This document shows positions 6,124 through 12,231 of a stretch of DNA of 36,437 bases, one piece after another. The position numbers were made by a program, and so were the translations under genes. Origin of the DNA: a virus; IMG/VR virus record IMGVR_UViG_3300010160_000118, positions 1 to 36,437 of that record; one strand, written 5' to 3'. Every line of letters starts with the position of its first letter. Position 1 is the first letter of the stretch. Under the pieces are notes generated by a model. The model did not search any database. It worked only from the letters and a program-made list of their open reading frames with translations, and was not told the origin of the DNA.

Positions 6124-6576
6124 TTATCCTCGCTTTGCCAGCACCGCCTCAATTTGAGCCTCGGTGCATCCTGCATCCTTCATCTGCTTAATCAATTTCG
6201 CATCCTTGTTAGCCAAGGCCGTTTCGATGATGGTGCGTCCCGTCTTGGTATCGGCATAGACCCGAAGGGCGGTGCGTTTCCCCTCTGCAATCAATTTCGA
6301 TTCGAGTGCCATTTTCGCAATCGAAAGGTCGTTGAACCTTGCCACCGCTTCCTCAACCTTGGATGCTAATTGAGCACCCTTGGTCTTGGTGATTAGGGCA
6401 AACTCCTTCTTCGGGCAGAGCCGTCCTGCATCAGTGATGAGGGCAGAGCCATCCCATCGTCCAAACACCGCTTTGAGTGTTCGGCCACTTTTTGTGGAGC
6501 GTTCGGGTTTGATACTCACCGATGCCTGAATGGGTTCAGCGGTGAAGTGTTGTTTTGCGATTTCCATATTACTCAT
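6124..6576 (-). CDS. Hypothetical helical protein (150 aa)
   Basis: ATG 6576 is preceded by AAAGGAA about 11 nt upstream. The N-terminal third is basic (SIKPERSTKSGRTLKAVFGR), the middle looks beta-stranded, and the rest is helical (LASKVEEAVARFNDLSIAKM). The end, KQMKDAGCTEAQIEAVLAKR, resembles a small UBA- or SAP-like helical module. The gene is a single-gene transcription unit, with the TATAGGG box upstream and a strong terminator downstream. Function unknown. Confidence 0.7.
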   Translation of the reverse strand: MSNMEIAKQHFTAEPIQASVSIKPERSTKSGRTLKAVFGRWDGSALITDAGRLCPKKEFALITKTKGAQLASKVEEAVARFNDLSIAKMALESKLIAEGKRTALRVYADTKTGRTIIETALANKDAKLIKQMKDAGCTEAQIEAVLAKRG

Positions 6577-6598
6577 TTGATTTGTTTCCTTTTAGTTT

Positions 6599-6680
6599 CC
6601 CCCCTCCCCCTCCCCCTATCGGGGGTATGGTTTGCGGGACAAACCCTATACGCACCCCCTCCCCCACCCCCCTTCCAGCC
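6599..6680 (-). promoter_or_regulatory. G-tract leader region with promoter-like box (copy 2)
   Basis: The minus strand carries closely spaced runs of five or six G (around 6599-6618 and 6652-6670), able to form G-quadruplexes. A CCCCCGATAGGGGG hairpin also lies here (on the plus strand CCCCCTATCGGGGG, around 6612-6625). GGTGCGTATAGGG (6656-6644) is the second copy of the 5409-5421 box. Together they form the upstream region of the 6124-6576 gene. Confidence 0.4.
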
Positions 6681-6730
6681 AGCCATAATACTGTTGTATG
6701 TACTTTAAAAATTTAATTTATTTTTATGGA

Positions 6731-6758
6731 TTGACCTAGAGTCAAGGACGAATACACT
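6731..6758 (+). promoter_or_regulatory. Promoter-like site overlapping a palindrome
   Basis: TTGACC (6731-6736) and TACACT (6753-6758) are 16 nt apart, a good sigma70-type match. The -35 box is half of the inverted repeat TTGAC-CTAGA-GTCAA (6731-6745), so a bound repressor could block it. The ATG at 6765 lies where transcription would start, implying a leaderless message. Confidence 0.5.
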
Positions 6759-6764
6759 AATTTC

Positions 6765-7037
6765 ATGCCAATCGGGAAAGAAAAAACATTGGGTGCGTTT
6801 TCCGTACCGTATACAAATCCAAGCTTGGACTTAGGAACTACGATACCCGGGCTTCCTTCTCCCTATTCTATTGAAGAAGAGAAAAAGAAAGAACTACTCA
6901 AAGAAATTGAAAAATTACTGCAAGAAATTAAAAACAAAAAAATAGGAGTTTTAGGTTCTGAAAAAACTAAATTTAACAACAGTGAAAATGCTTTGGATAT
7001 TCCGACATTTTCTTCTCCAAAATATACAAGTATCTAG
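6765..7037 (+). CDS. Small lysine/glutamate-rich coiled-coil protein (90 aa)
   Basis: This isolated plus-strand ORF between two minus-strand genes is more AT-rich than its surroundings. Residues 34-60 (SIEEEKKKELLKEIEKLLQE, then IKNKKIG) form a strong coiled coil. Flanking segments are Pro/Ser-rich and probably unfolded. It has promoter-like boxes directly upstream but no ribosome binding site. It behaves like a moron gene with its own promoter. The function is unknown, and whether it is expressed is uncertain. Confidence 0.5.
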   Translation: MPIGKEKTLGAFSVPYTNPSLDLGTTIPGLPSPYSIEEEKKKELLKEIEKLLQEIKNKKIGVLGSEKTKFNNSENALDIPTFSSPKYTSI

Positions 7038-7087
7038 TTTTACTTTTCAGCGATCAAAGTAACGCCAAGCCGAGCCGCATGGCAAGG

Positions 7088-7840
7088 TCAATCCACTTTG
7101 TCTTTACCATCGGTCTTGGCTTGTTCTTCTTTCAGGTAGTTCAGGTAATGGGACATGCTTCCGCGGTAGGTGTAGCCGCCGTCATGCCCAAGATCAATTT
7201 TCGTATCGAGCATAATCTTGTATCCTAAATCGCGTAGCTTGGAGCAAAAGAAGAAATCCTCCGAAAGCATTTGATCGCCCTTGATGCCCGTCTCAAATAT
7301 ATTCTTAATCTCGGTATATCCCCCGTCTACCTTTGAGGTATCTTTCTCGGAATAAAAACCTCTCTCGGTGTCTAGCAAATGCCGCATAGCTTTTCGGGAA
7401 ACGCGAAGGAACCCAGTCCCGACGGCTTCAACTTCAATCAAGCCCCGCTCGTCCGGCTCTTCCTTGCCGCGGATCATCTTTACGGTGAAGTGACAGTGGT
7501 TGTGGATCTTCTTGCGATAAGTCCCGGCCACGACATCCTCATCATGCAAGCTCAACTTCAACAGATCCTCGGGGTCCCAGGAAATGTCTGAGTCAATCCA
7601 AACAATACTTTCCCAGTCGTTCTGGTCGCCCTTAAAGATCTCGGAAACTATTTTGTTCCTAGCCATTGTAATAAGTGAGTGGTTGGACAGGAACAGGACA
7701 TTCAATTTCAATCCGTTACTTTGGAACAGGGCGCTAGATTTAACCAAAGAGTTGGTATAGTTAACCGTTACGTTGCCACCGTATGCCGGCGTGGCGACCA
7801 CAATGCCATTTGTTTTCCTAGGTTTGTGTTGTTTGCTCAT
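7088..7840 (-). CDS. GT-A fold glycosyltransferase-like protein (250 aa)
   Basis: AAAGGAG lies 7 nt before ATG 7840. The N-terminus (GIVVATPAYGGNVTVNY) is typical of nucleotide-sugar-binding GT-A enzymes. The metal-binding DxD motif is present as IVWIDSDISW (D83, D85). SEDFFFCSKLRDLGYKIML fits the acceptor/catalytic region, and a following His (LGHDGG) could be the third metal ligand. Phages use such enzymes to glycosylate DNA, virion proteins or host surface polymers; the substrate cannot be told here. It is downstream of the 7852-8930 genes. Confidence 0.75.
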   Translation of the reverse strand: MSKQHKPRKTNGIVVATPAYGGNVTVNYTNSLVKSSALFQSNGLKLNVLFLSNHSLITMARNKIVSEIFKGDQNDWESIVWIDSDISWDPEDLLKLSLHDEDVVAGTYRKKIHNHCHFTVKMIRGKEEPDERGLIEVEAVGTGFLRVSRKAMRHLLDTERGFYSEKDTSKVDGGYTEIKNIFETGIKGDQMLSEDFFFCSKLRDLGYKIMLDTKIDLGHDGGYTYRGSMSHYLNYLKEEQAKTDGKDKVD

Positions 7841-7851
7841 TTGCGTCTCCT

Positions 7852-8484
7852 TTATGCGGGCTCTTCTCTTTTATGGATGTCGTAGTAGAACGAATCTGTG
7901 TCTTCCGTCACCCATCTGTCGGACTGATTCTCCACAGAAGGTAGCTTGGTGTCCACCTTAAATTGTTTGAGATTCTCCGGAAGCTTTTTAGTTACCCAGT
8001 TGGAGTCTCTCCAGAAGATTCTATTGTTGGGCATGCAAAGTAAGTATCCATCGTCCGCGGCGAACACATGTCCGCATTTGTAATCGGAAGGCTCGTCGCT
8101 GTACGGGTTATTGAACCAGTCCACAGTAAACAGGTAGGTACTCCAGACTTTGGCTCCGTCCCTCAAAACAATCTGGGCGCGGTGATAACCCAGAAAGCTG
8201 TACTCAGTCACAGTCACGTTCTCGGAGAAGCAATCCCAAAGCTGTTTATAATTAAACGGGATATCGTTGGTGGGCTCATGCGTGTAAATCTCAGACATGG
8301 GGACTCGGCTTCGAAGCATCCCTGCATCGGTCATTACATGGAAGGTGAGAATGGTTCCGGGGTATGACTGCAAGGCAAACACGTATACGTTGTAGAATTC
8401 GTTTCTATCTGTCTCGTCTTTGGTAAAGAACGACTTCCTGACCTTCGCTTTGAAGCTTGGAATGTTTTCGTTGAGTGTGGGCAT
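7852..8484 (-). CDS. Hypothetical protein (210 aa)
   Basis: ATG 8484 follows the upstream TAA immediately. The protein looks like a mixed, mostly beta globular protein, rich in Tyr, Trp and Phe (DRNEFYNVYVFALQSYPGTI, WSTYLFTVDWFNNPYSDEPS, DDGYLLCMPNNRIFWRDSNW). There is no signal peptide or membrane segment. It sits between a glycosyltransferase gene and small unknown genes, without a motif that suggests function. Confidence 0.7.
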   Translation of the reverse strand: MPTLNENIPSFKAKVRKSFFTKDETDRNEFYNVYVFALQSYPGTILTFHVMTDAGMLRSRVPMSEIYTHEPTNDIPFNYKQLWDCFSENVTVTEYSFLGYHRAQIVLRDGAKVWSTYLFTVDWFNNPYSDEPSDYKCGHVFAADDGYLLCMPNNRIFWRDSNWVTKKLPENLKQFKVDTKLPSVENQSDRWVTEDTDSFYYDIHKREEPA

Positions 8485-8715
8485 TTACAATCTTCGGCGC
8501 CGGTTGTTTTTCCGCCTCTTACCCAACGGGGCTGTCCGGTACCGAGCCATTTTTTTTTCGGGTGCAGGCTTCCAAAGCAAACAGTCAATGTCGTGGTTAA
8601 CGGAATTCTCCATCGCCCAAGAATAAAAGCGATAACCAAAACCAGTCCAACACATGAAGTAACTCCATACGTGCCCCAGGGCGTAATACAGATGAGATAA
8701 GATTCGATGCTTCAT
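8485..8715 (-). CDS. Small hypothetical protein with basic tail (76 aa)
   Basis: ATG 8715 overlaps the upstream stop (ATGA). The first 35 residues are aromatic and hydrophobic (LSHLYYALGHVWSYFMCWTG), possibly membrane-associated. The end is extremely basic (KRRKNNRRRRL), suggesting binding to nucleic acid or acidic lipid. No family recognised. Confidence 0.65.
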   Translation of the reverse strand: MKHRILSHLYYALGHVWSYFMCWTGFGYRFYSWAMENSVNHDIDCLLWKPAPEKKMARYRTAPLGKRRKNNRRRRL

Positions 8716-8930
8716 GGGAGGGTAACGTTTCGGTCGTCGAGTAAAGAGTGAAGTTCATCGCGCACATTTTCATAAGCGTTGAGTTGGTCGGGATCTGAGA
8801 TTTCATGTTTAATCTTCGAACGGAGAAAGATTCCAAGATCCGTAATGACCATCGCCATATCGTGTGCGCTCATAGCATATCTAAAATTGGTCTCCTCCTC
8901 GGGGAGATTAAACTCAAGGGTTGCCTTCAT
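8712..8930 (-). CDS. Small phage protein of the MKATLEFNLPEE type (72 aa)
   Basis: It begins MKATLEFNLPEEETNFRYAM and ends YENVRDELHSLLDDRNVTLP. This matches from memory a family of small phage proteins with a short beta-strand opening and two helices, function unknown. It is first in a four-gene minus-strand group (8930 to 7088). Minus-strand boxes TTTACA (8968-8963) and GATACT (8945-8940), 17 nt apart, could drive it. There is no clear ribosome binding site. Confidence 0.75.
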   Translation of the reverse strand: MKATLEFNLPEEETNFRYAMSAHDMAMVITDLGIFLRSKIKHEISDPDQLNAYENVRDELHSLLDDRNVTLP

Positions 8931-8954
8931 CGTCCGGGCAGTATCTCAACTGGA

Positions 8955-8982
8955 TTGACTTCTGTAAAGGGCAAAATACAAT
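8955..8982 (+). promoter_or_regulatory. Sigma70-like promoter with repeated -35 box
   Basis: TTGACT (8955-8960) and TACAAT (8977-8982) are separated by 16 nt. The 12-mer GGATTGACTTCT occurs at 8952-8963 and again at 8987-8998, so a second TTGACT (8990-8995) lies 33 nt before the GTG start of the fibre-like gene. Either box could drive it. Confidence 0.55.
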
Positions 8983-9022
8983 TGGGGGATTGACTTCTAA
9001 CTAATTAAGACCACTATGGTGT

Positions 9023-10093
9023 GTGCCGACTCTGTTCCCTCTTCAAGTACGTACTATCGATAACGTGCTTGCCAGCCAGATAGCTGGCTTATTCCAAAAT
9101 GGGGCAATCTTACGACTACCGTTAACGTCCCAATATTTTGTAGACGCCAACAGAACTGATACCTACGTCGAAGACGGTAACCTTTTAACCCCATTCAAAA
9201 CTCTGGCCGCGGCTTATTCTGCCGCTAAAATTGGGGCTACAAGTACAAACCCAAAGTATATTAACTTGCTCAGTAGCATTACTGAAAATTTGACGATGGA
9301 CACTGGCTATGTTGGGATTCAAGGATTCACTAATTCAGGGGTAAGAGCCCCATTGTATTTAAATGGTACCATCACCATTGCCCCAACTTCCGGAACAATT
9401 ACCGACAATTTTTTTGGCATCACAAATTTGGCTATTCTCAAACCTGAAGTGACCAGTGGCAATTGCATTGATGTGCTGGGGGGTGCTGTTCCCCTGAGAG
9501 TATTTTTAGAATCAGTTTGGTTTCAAAACGGAAGCCCCAATTCTTTTGGGGTAAACATTAATAACACTGGCACATCAAGTGTTGTTAATGGGCAATTGTG
9601 TCAATTTTCCCCGTTTGCCACTGGCGGAGGAGTTAGTGTGGTAAACGGAACTTGCAACATGGTTGATTGCGATTCCACCGGGGGATCTGCAACTTGCGTT
9701 GACATGTTTAGGGTGGCTAGTGGGGGTAGGCTTAACTTCGTTCGGTGCCAACTCGAGAGTAACGCCACTCAGATAGTAAACTGCACTGGCGGAGATTACG
9801 GAGTTTCTGGTTTTAATCTCACGCTCGCCCAAACTTTGTTGACTAACAATAGGTTGACCGGGCACGGGATAACTTTGGCTTCCGCGTGTCTTGTATCGAT
9901 AGGTACATGCGGGCTTAACGTTCTCACTGGATCTGGGGCCAAAGCCATCAATGGGGTGGCTTCGGCCGATCTGTTTACTTTTCCATATTCACTGGTTCTG
10001 TTTAATAGTGTGAGTTTCGTGAACGCAACCGGCGTTCTTACCCGAAACACTAACGTTACCACCAATAAGGTGGCATACTCGGTAATGAGCTAA
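9023..10093 (+). CDS. Tail fibre or spike-like protein, beta-helix-like (356 aa)
   Basis: The only possible start is GTG 9023 (a stop lies seven codons upstream), and it has no ribosome binding site. Residues 5-28 carry the motif FPLQVRTIDNVLASQIAGLF, shared with proteins at 28781 and 29872. Residues about 39-67 (YFVDANRTDTYVEDGNLLTP, then FKTLAAAYSAA) match the usual opening of phage pectate-lyase-like beta-helix proteins. The rest is a Gly/Asn/Thr/Val-rich series of short strands, as in spikes and fibres. It is probably a receptor-binding or virion surface protein expressed outside the main late operon. Confidence 0.6.
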   Translation: MPTLFPLQVRTIDNVLASQIAGLFQNGAILRLPLTSQYFVDANRTDTYVEDGNLLTPFKTLAAAYSAAKIGATSTNPKYINLLSSITENLTMDTGYVGIQGFTNSGVRAPLYLNGTITIAPTSGTITDNFFGITNLAILKPEVTSGNCIDVLGGAVPLRVFLESVWFQNGSPNSFGVNINNTGTSSVVNGQLCQFSPFATGGGVSVVNGTCNMVDCDSTGGSATCVDMFRVASGGRLNFVRCQLESNATQIVNCTGGDYGVSGFNLTLAQTLLTNNRLTGHGITLASACLVSIGTCGLNVLTGSGAKAINGVASADLFTFPYSLVLFNSVSFVNATGVLTRNTNVTTNKVAYSVMS

Positions 10094-10547
10094 GTTAGCC
10101 TCAAAGGGCTATATTTCTTTGTTTTATCCCCAAAGGGCTACGATTTAGGGTGGGGGTATGCTTTAGGGTGGGGGGTCAAAAATGGGTACCCCCACCCAAA
10201 TTTTGAACCTTGGGTCCTTGTCTAAGTGTATGTTTACTATTAATATATATAAATATAAAGAAAGAGAGGGTGGGGGTGGTCCCACTGGGTGGGGGTATCC
10301 CAACTCGTTCCGGGTGTTTGCACACACACGCCACACACACAAAGCTGTAGGAACAACGAGTTCAAAACCACCCCTACACCCCCCACCCTACCACCCTTCG
10401 AATCATAGAATCTTCAACACCAAGGATATAGATAAATTTGACCATGAATTCGACCCCCCACCCAACCCATGTATCAACGACTTATAGATCCTACATATGG
10501 TCTACGTAAGTCTCTTTGCTGAAAGCAGAAGTGCTTCCACCTCTATA
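10094..10547. other. 454-bp non-coding region between convergent genes, G/C-tract rich
   Basis: The region separates the fibre-like gene from the protease gene. It holds a short hairpin (TAGCC 10096-10100 with GGCTA 10107-10111) followed by a T-rich stretch, probably terminating the fibre gene. CAAAGGGCTA is repeated at 10102-10111 and 10131-10140. GGGTGGGGG tracts recur around 10148, 10166, 10268 and 10286, with complementary C-tracts near 10187, 10377 and 10455. A CA-rich stretch lies at 10320-10341. I see no convincing gene here. Confidence 0.6.
10148..10197. repeat. 11-bp inverted repeat of G/C tracts
   Basis: GGGTGGGGGTA (10148-10158) is the exact inverse complement of TACCCCCACCC (10187-10197), with a 28-nt loop. 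The loop has another GGGTGGGGGG, so the top strand could alternatively form a G-quadruplex (GGG-T-GGGGG-N9-GGG-T-GGGGGG). Confidence 0.6.
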
Positions 10548-11483
10548 TCAAGGACTTTTAGTTACCGACACCTGAACCACCTTATAATCCCCGTTTCTTA
10601 GAATATGAGCTTCGGCTGTAGTGCCTGGCTTTAACGAACGTACAACCCTTACAATATCGCGTTGGGATGTAATGGCCACATTAGCCAGAACAAGGACAAT
10701 GTCGCCCGTATTGAGCCCACAGGAGCGCACAGTGCGTGTTATTTGAAGTCCTTGGTCACATCCCGGAAGGGCGATACCCGTAGATACCGTTTTGCCCAAC
10801 ACCCCCAAATATCCATCCTTTGTGGTTTTTGATTTCATGTCTTCCAAAAACTTGACCACGTCTACCGCCGAGACGCAGTACGCAAACTCCTGGGATGACT
10901 CCCTTGGTTGATCCGTCAAAGAGATTAAACCCAAAACCATGGCGACAACCTCTCCCTTATGGTTGACCAATGGACCGCCCGAATTGCCCTTGCAAACCAA
11001 AGCATCTGTATATAAGAATCTTTCTCCTTTCTCCGTGCCGGCGGCTGAAACAATACCTGTCGATAAGGTGCGGGAAAATCCCAAAGAGTTGCCGATGGCG
11101 TAAACAGGGGTGCCCGGGGCTGGTGGAAATTGTGTATTGAAAACTGCCGGCGGCAGGTGGATAGGCTTGTCAAAGTCGTTTTTAACTTTAATAAAGGCTA
11201 GGTCCAGCAGGGTGTCTTTATAGACCACATCACCGTCAAACACCACCGAATCGTCTCCGTCGTCGCAAATGATGCTTGCCAAGTCGGATTTATCCACTAC
11301 GTGCGCCGCCGTAATAACTCCTCCCTCAACCGCTATTCCCGTCCCCCGCGAAGATTTCTCCGGAGAGATTACTTGAATCCGTACTACAGAAGGAAGTATT
11401 TGATTCTCGGTTCGCGCATGCGACGCAAGAAAGACCGACAAAAGTCCCAGCACCTGAATCCAACGATTGTTAAGAATATGCAT
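10548..11483 (-). CDS. Secreted HtrA/DegP-like serine protease with PDZ domain (311 aa)
   Basis: ATG 11483 has a strong site (AGGAGGAG, 4 nt spacing). Residues 1-23 are a signal peptide with a hydrophobic core (VLGLLSVFLASHA). The trypsin-like fold carries all three catalytic residues: His61 in VITAAHVV, Asp94 in LLDLAFIKV and Ser168 in CKGNSGGPLV. Residues about 224-311 form a PDZ-like domain (YLGVLG, then LNTGDIVLVLANVAITSQRD). HtrA proteases act in the periplasm on misfolded or specific envelope proteins. The protein is shorter than DegP and has one PDZ, as in DegS. It is last in the minus-strand module, after a secreted 3D-domain protein and a small membrane protein. Phage copies appear rare. 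Confidence 0.88.
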   Translation of the reverse strand: MHILNNRWIQVLGLLSVFLASHARTENQILPSVVRIQVISPEKSSRGTGIAVEGGVITAAHVVDKSDLASIICDDGDDSVVFDGDVVYKDTLLDLAFIKVKNDFDKPIHLPPAVFNTQFPPAPGTPVYAIGNSLGFSRTLSTGIVSAAGTEKGERFLYTDALVCKGNSGGPLVNHKGEVVAMVLGLISLTDQPRESSQEFAYCVSAVDVVKFLEDMKSKTTKDGYLGVLGKTVSTGIALPGCDQGLQITRTVRSCGLNTGDIVLVLANVAITSQRDIVRVVRSLKPGTTAEAHILRNGDYKVVQVSVTKSP

Positions 11484-11545
11484 ATTACTCCTCCTAGTAA
11501 CGCAGCGATTCCCAAGAGGAAGGAGTTTAGCAGTATATCATGCAT
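11384..11545 (-). CDS. Small membrane protein overlapping the protease gene (53 aa)
   Basis: ATG 11545 has a GAGGAG site 7 nt upstream. Residues 4-30 (ILLNSFLLGIAALLGGVICI, then FLTIVGF) form one strong transmembrane helix. A cysteine-containing basic tail follows (RCWDFCRSFLRRMREPRIK), predicted cytoplasmic by the positive-inside rule. It overlaps the upstream gene by 8 nt and the protease gene by 100 nt in another frame. The layout is holin-like or that of an inner-membrane partner of the protease; both are inference. It could also just support translation coupling. Confidence 0.55.
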   Translation of the reverse strand: MHDILLNSFLLGIAALLGGVICIFLTIVGFRCWDFCRSFLRRMREPRIKYFLL

Positions 11546-11798
11546 TGTTTTTCTCCTCTCGTTCGACAAACTCTTTTAGTGCTTCAACAAATGCGTAACT
11601 TGCCAAAGCTTGTTTGTCCTTCTGAATAGTCTCCCATCCAGCTTGCGCCAATACTGCGTGAGCCTTGTCGTCTATGTCAAGATCTAATTCCACCATTTCG
11701 ACCGTTCTTTCTGCCAAAATTGTAATCTTCGGCAGTTCCTCGTCTTTGGGGTTAGATGGAACCCTATTAATTTTTAGTTTGCTGTTTCGTTTTTTCAT
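11538..11798 (-). CDS. Hypothetical protein (86 aa)
   Basis: ATG 11798 shares a base with the preceding TAA (TAATG). The N-terminus is basic (MKKRNSKLKINRVPSNPK), and the rest is acidic and helical (TVEMVELDLDIDDKAHAVLA, ending KEFVEREEKNNA). It has no signal peptide, unlike its neighbours. Its last codons carry the ribosome binding site of the membrane ORF. Function unknown. Confidence 0.7.
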   Translation of the reverse strand: MKKRNSKLKINRVPSNPKDEELPKITILAERTVEMVELDLDIDDKAHAVLAQAGWETIQKDKQALASYAFVEALKEFVEREEKNNA

Positions 11799-12205
11799 TA
11801 TTTGTACACCTCCACCCACGGATGCATTGGCATATTGCCTAATGCAACCATAGCTTGTTTTTCTGTTTTGTAGAAAAGATCCACAACCGGTAGCTTACCG
11901 CGGGACGCTTTTTTGGCAACAACTGCCGTACCCGTATCAATCGCCTTAAATTCCTTCCCATCGATAACCACCGTACTCCCGTACGGTATAATCTTCGGGT
12001 CAACTGCACACGATCTTCCAGACTTCAAGGTGTAGCCAGTCGAAGACCTGAACCTCGATGTGTCCGGATCCTGGCCAGTCCAATAGGCTGTAAGCCTTAC
12101 CTTAATTTTTCTGGTAGGCTTTTTGAGCTGCGTTTCAATCATTACATTGGAGGCCAACGTGGGGACTGAAAACAGCATAGCTAAGGCTATGACGAGTTTC
12201 TTCAT
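11798..12205 (-). CDS. Secreted 3D-domain protein, probable peptidoglycan-active enzyme (135 aa)
   Basis: ATG 12205 was chosen because a clean signal peptide follows (MKKLVIALAMLFSVPTLAS); a TTG at 12226 would add seven residues. The mature part is a 3D (three-Asp) domain of the MltA/YuiC double-psi barrel type. It begins RLTAYWTG and carries Asp69 in SCAVDPKIIPYGS, Asp90 in KAIDTGTAV and Asp109 in VVDLFY. In this family the aspartates belong to the glycan-cleaving site of lytic transglycosylases. It probably acts on the cell wall in the periplasm, for entry or release. It is distinct from the CHAP endolysin in the late operon. Confidence 0.8.
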   Translation of the reverse strand: MKKLVIALAMLFSVPTLASNVMIETQLKKPTRKIKVRLTAYWTGQDPDTSRFRSSTGYTLKSGRSCAVDPKIIPYGSTVVIDGKEFKAIDTGTAVVAKKASRGKLPVVDLFYKTEKQAMVALGNMPMHPWVEVYK

Positions 12206-12231
12206 AAAGATGCTTCGAGCGTCCAACTACT

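Noticed and set aside
5355-6176. Long minus-strand frame of 273 codons
   Set aside because: It is antisense to the small terminase candidate and crosses the terminator hairpin and palindromes; composition is that of a shadow frame.
10182-10487. Open frame of 101 codons on the plus strand
   Set aside because: Low-complexity product from G/C tracts and CA repeats, with no ribosome site and no domain; it lies wholly in the repeat-rich non-coding region.
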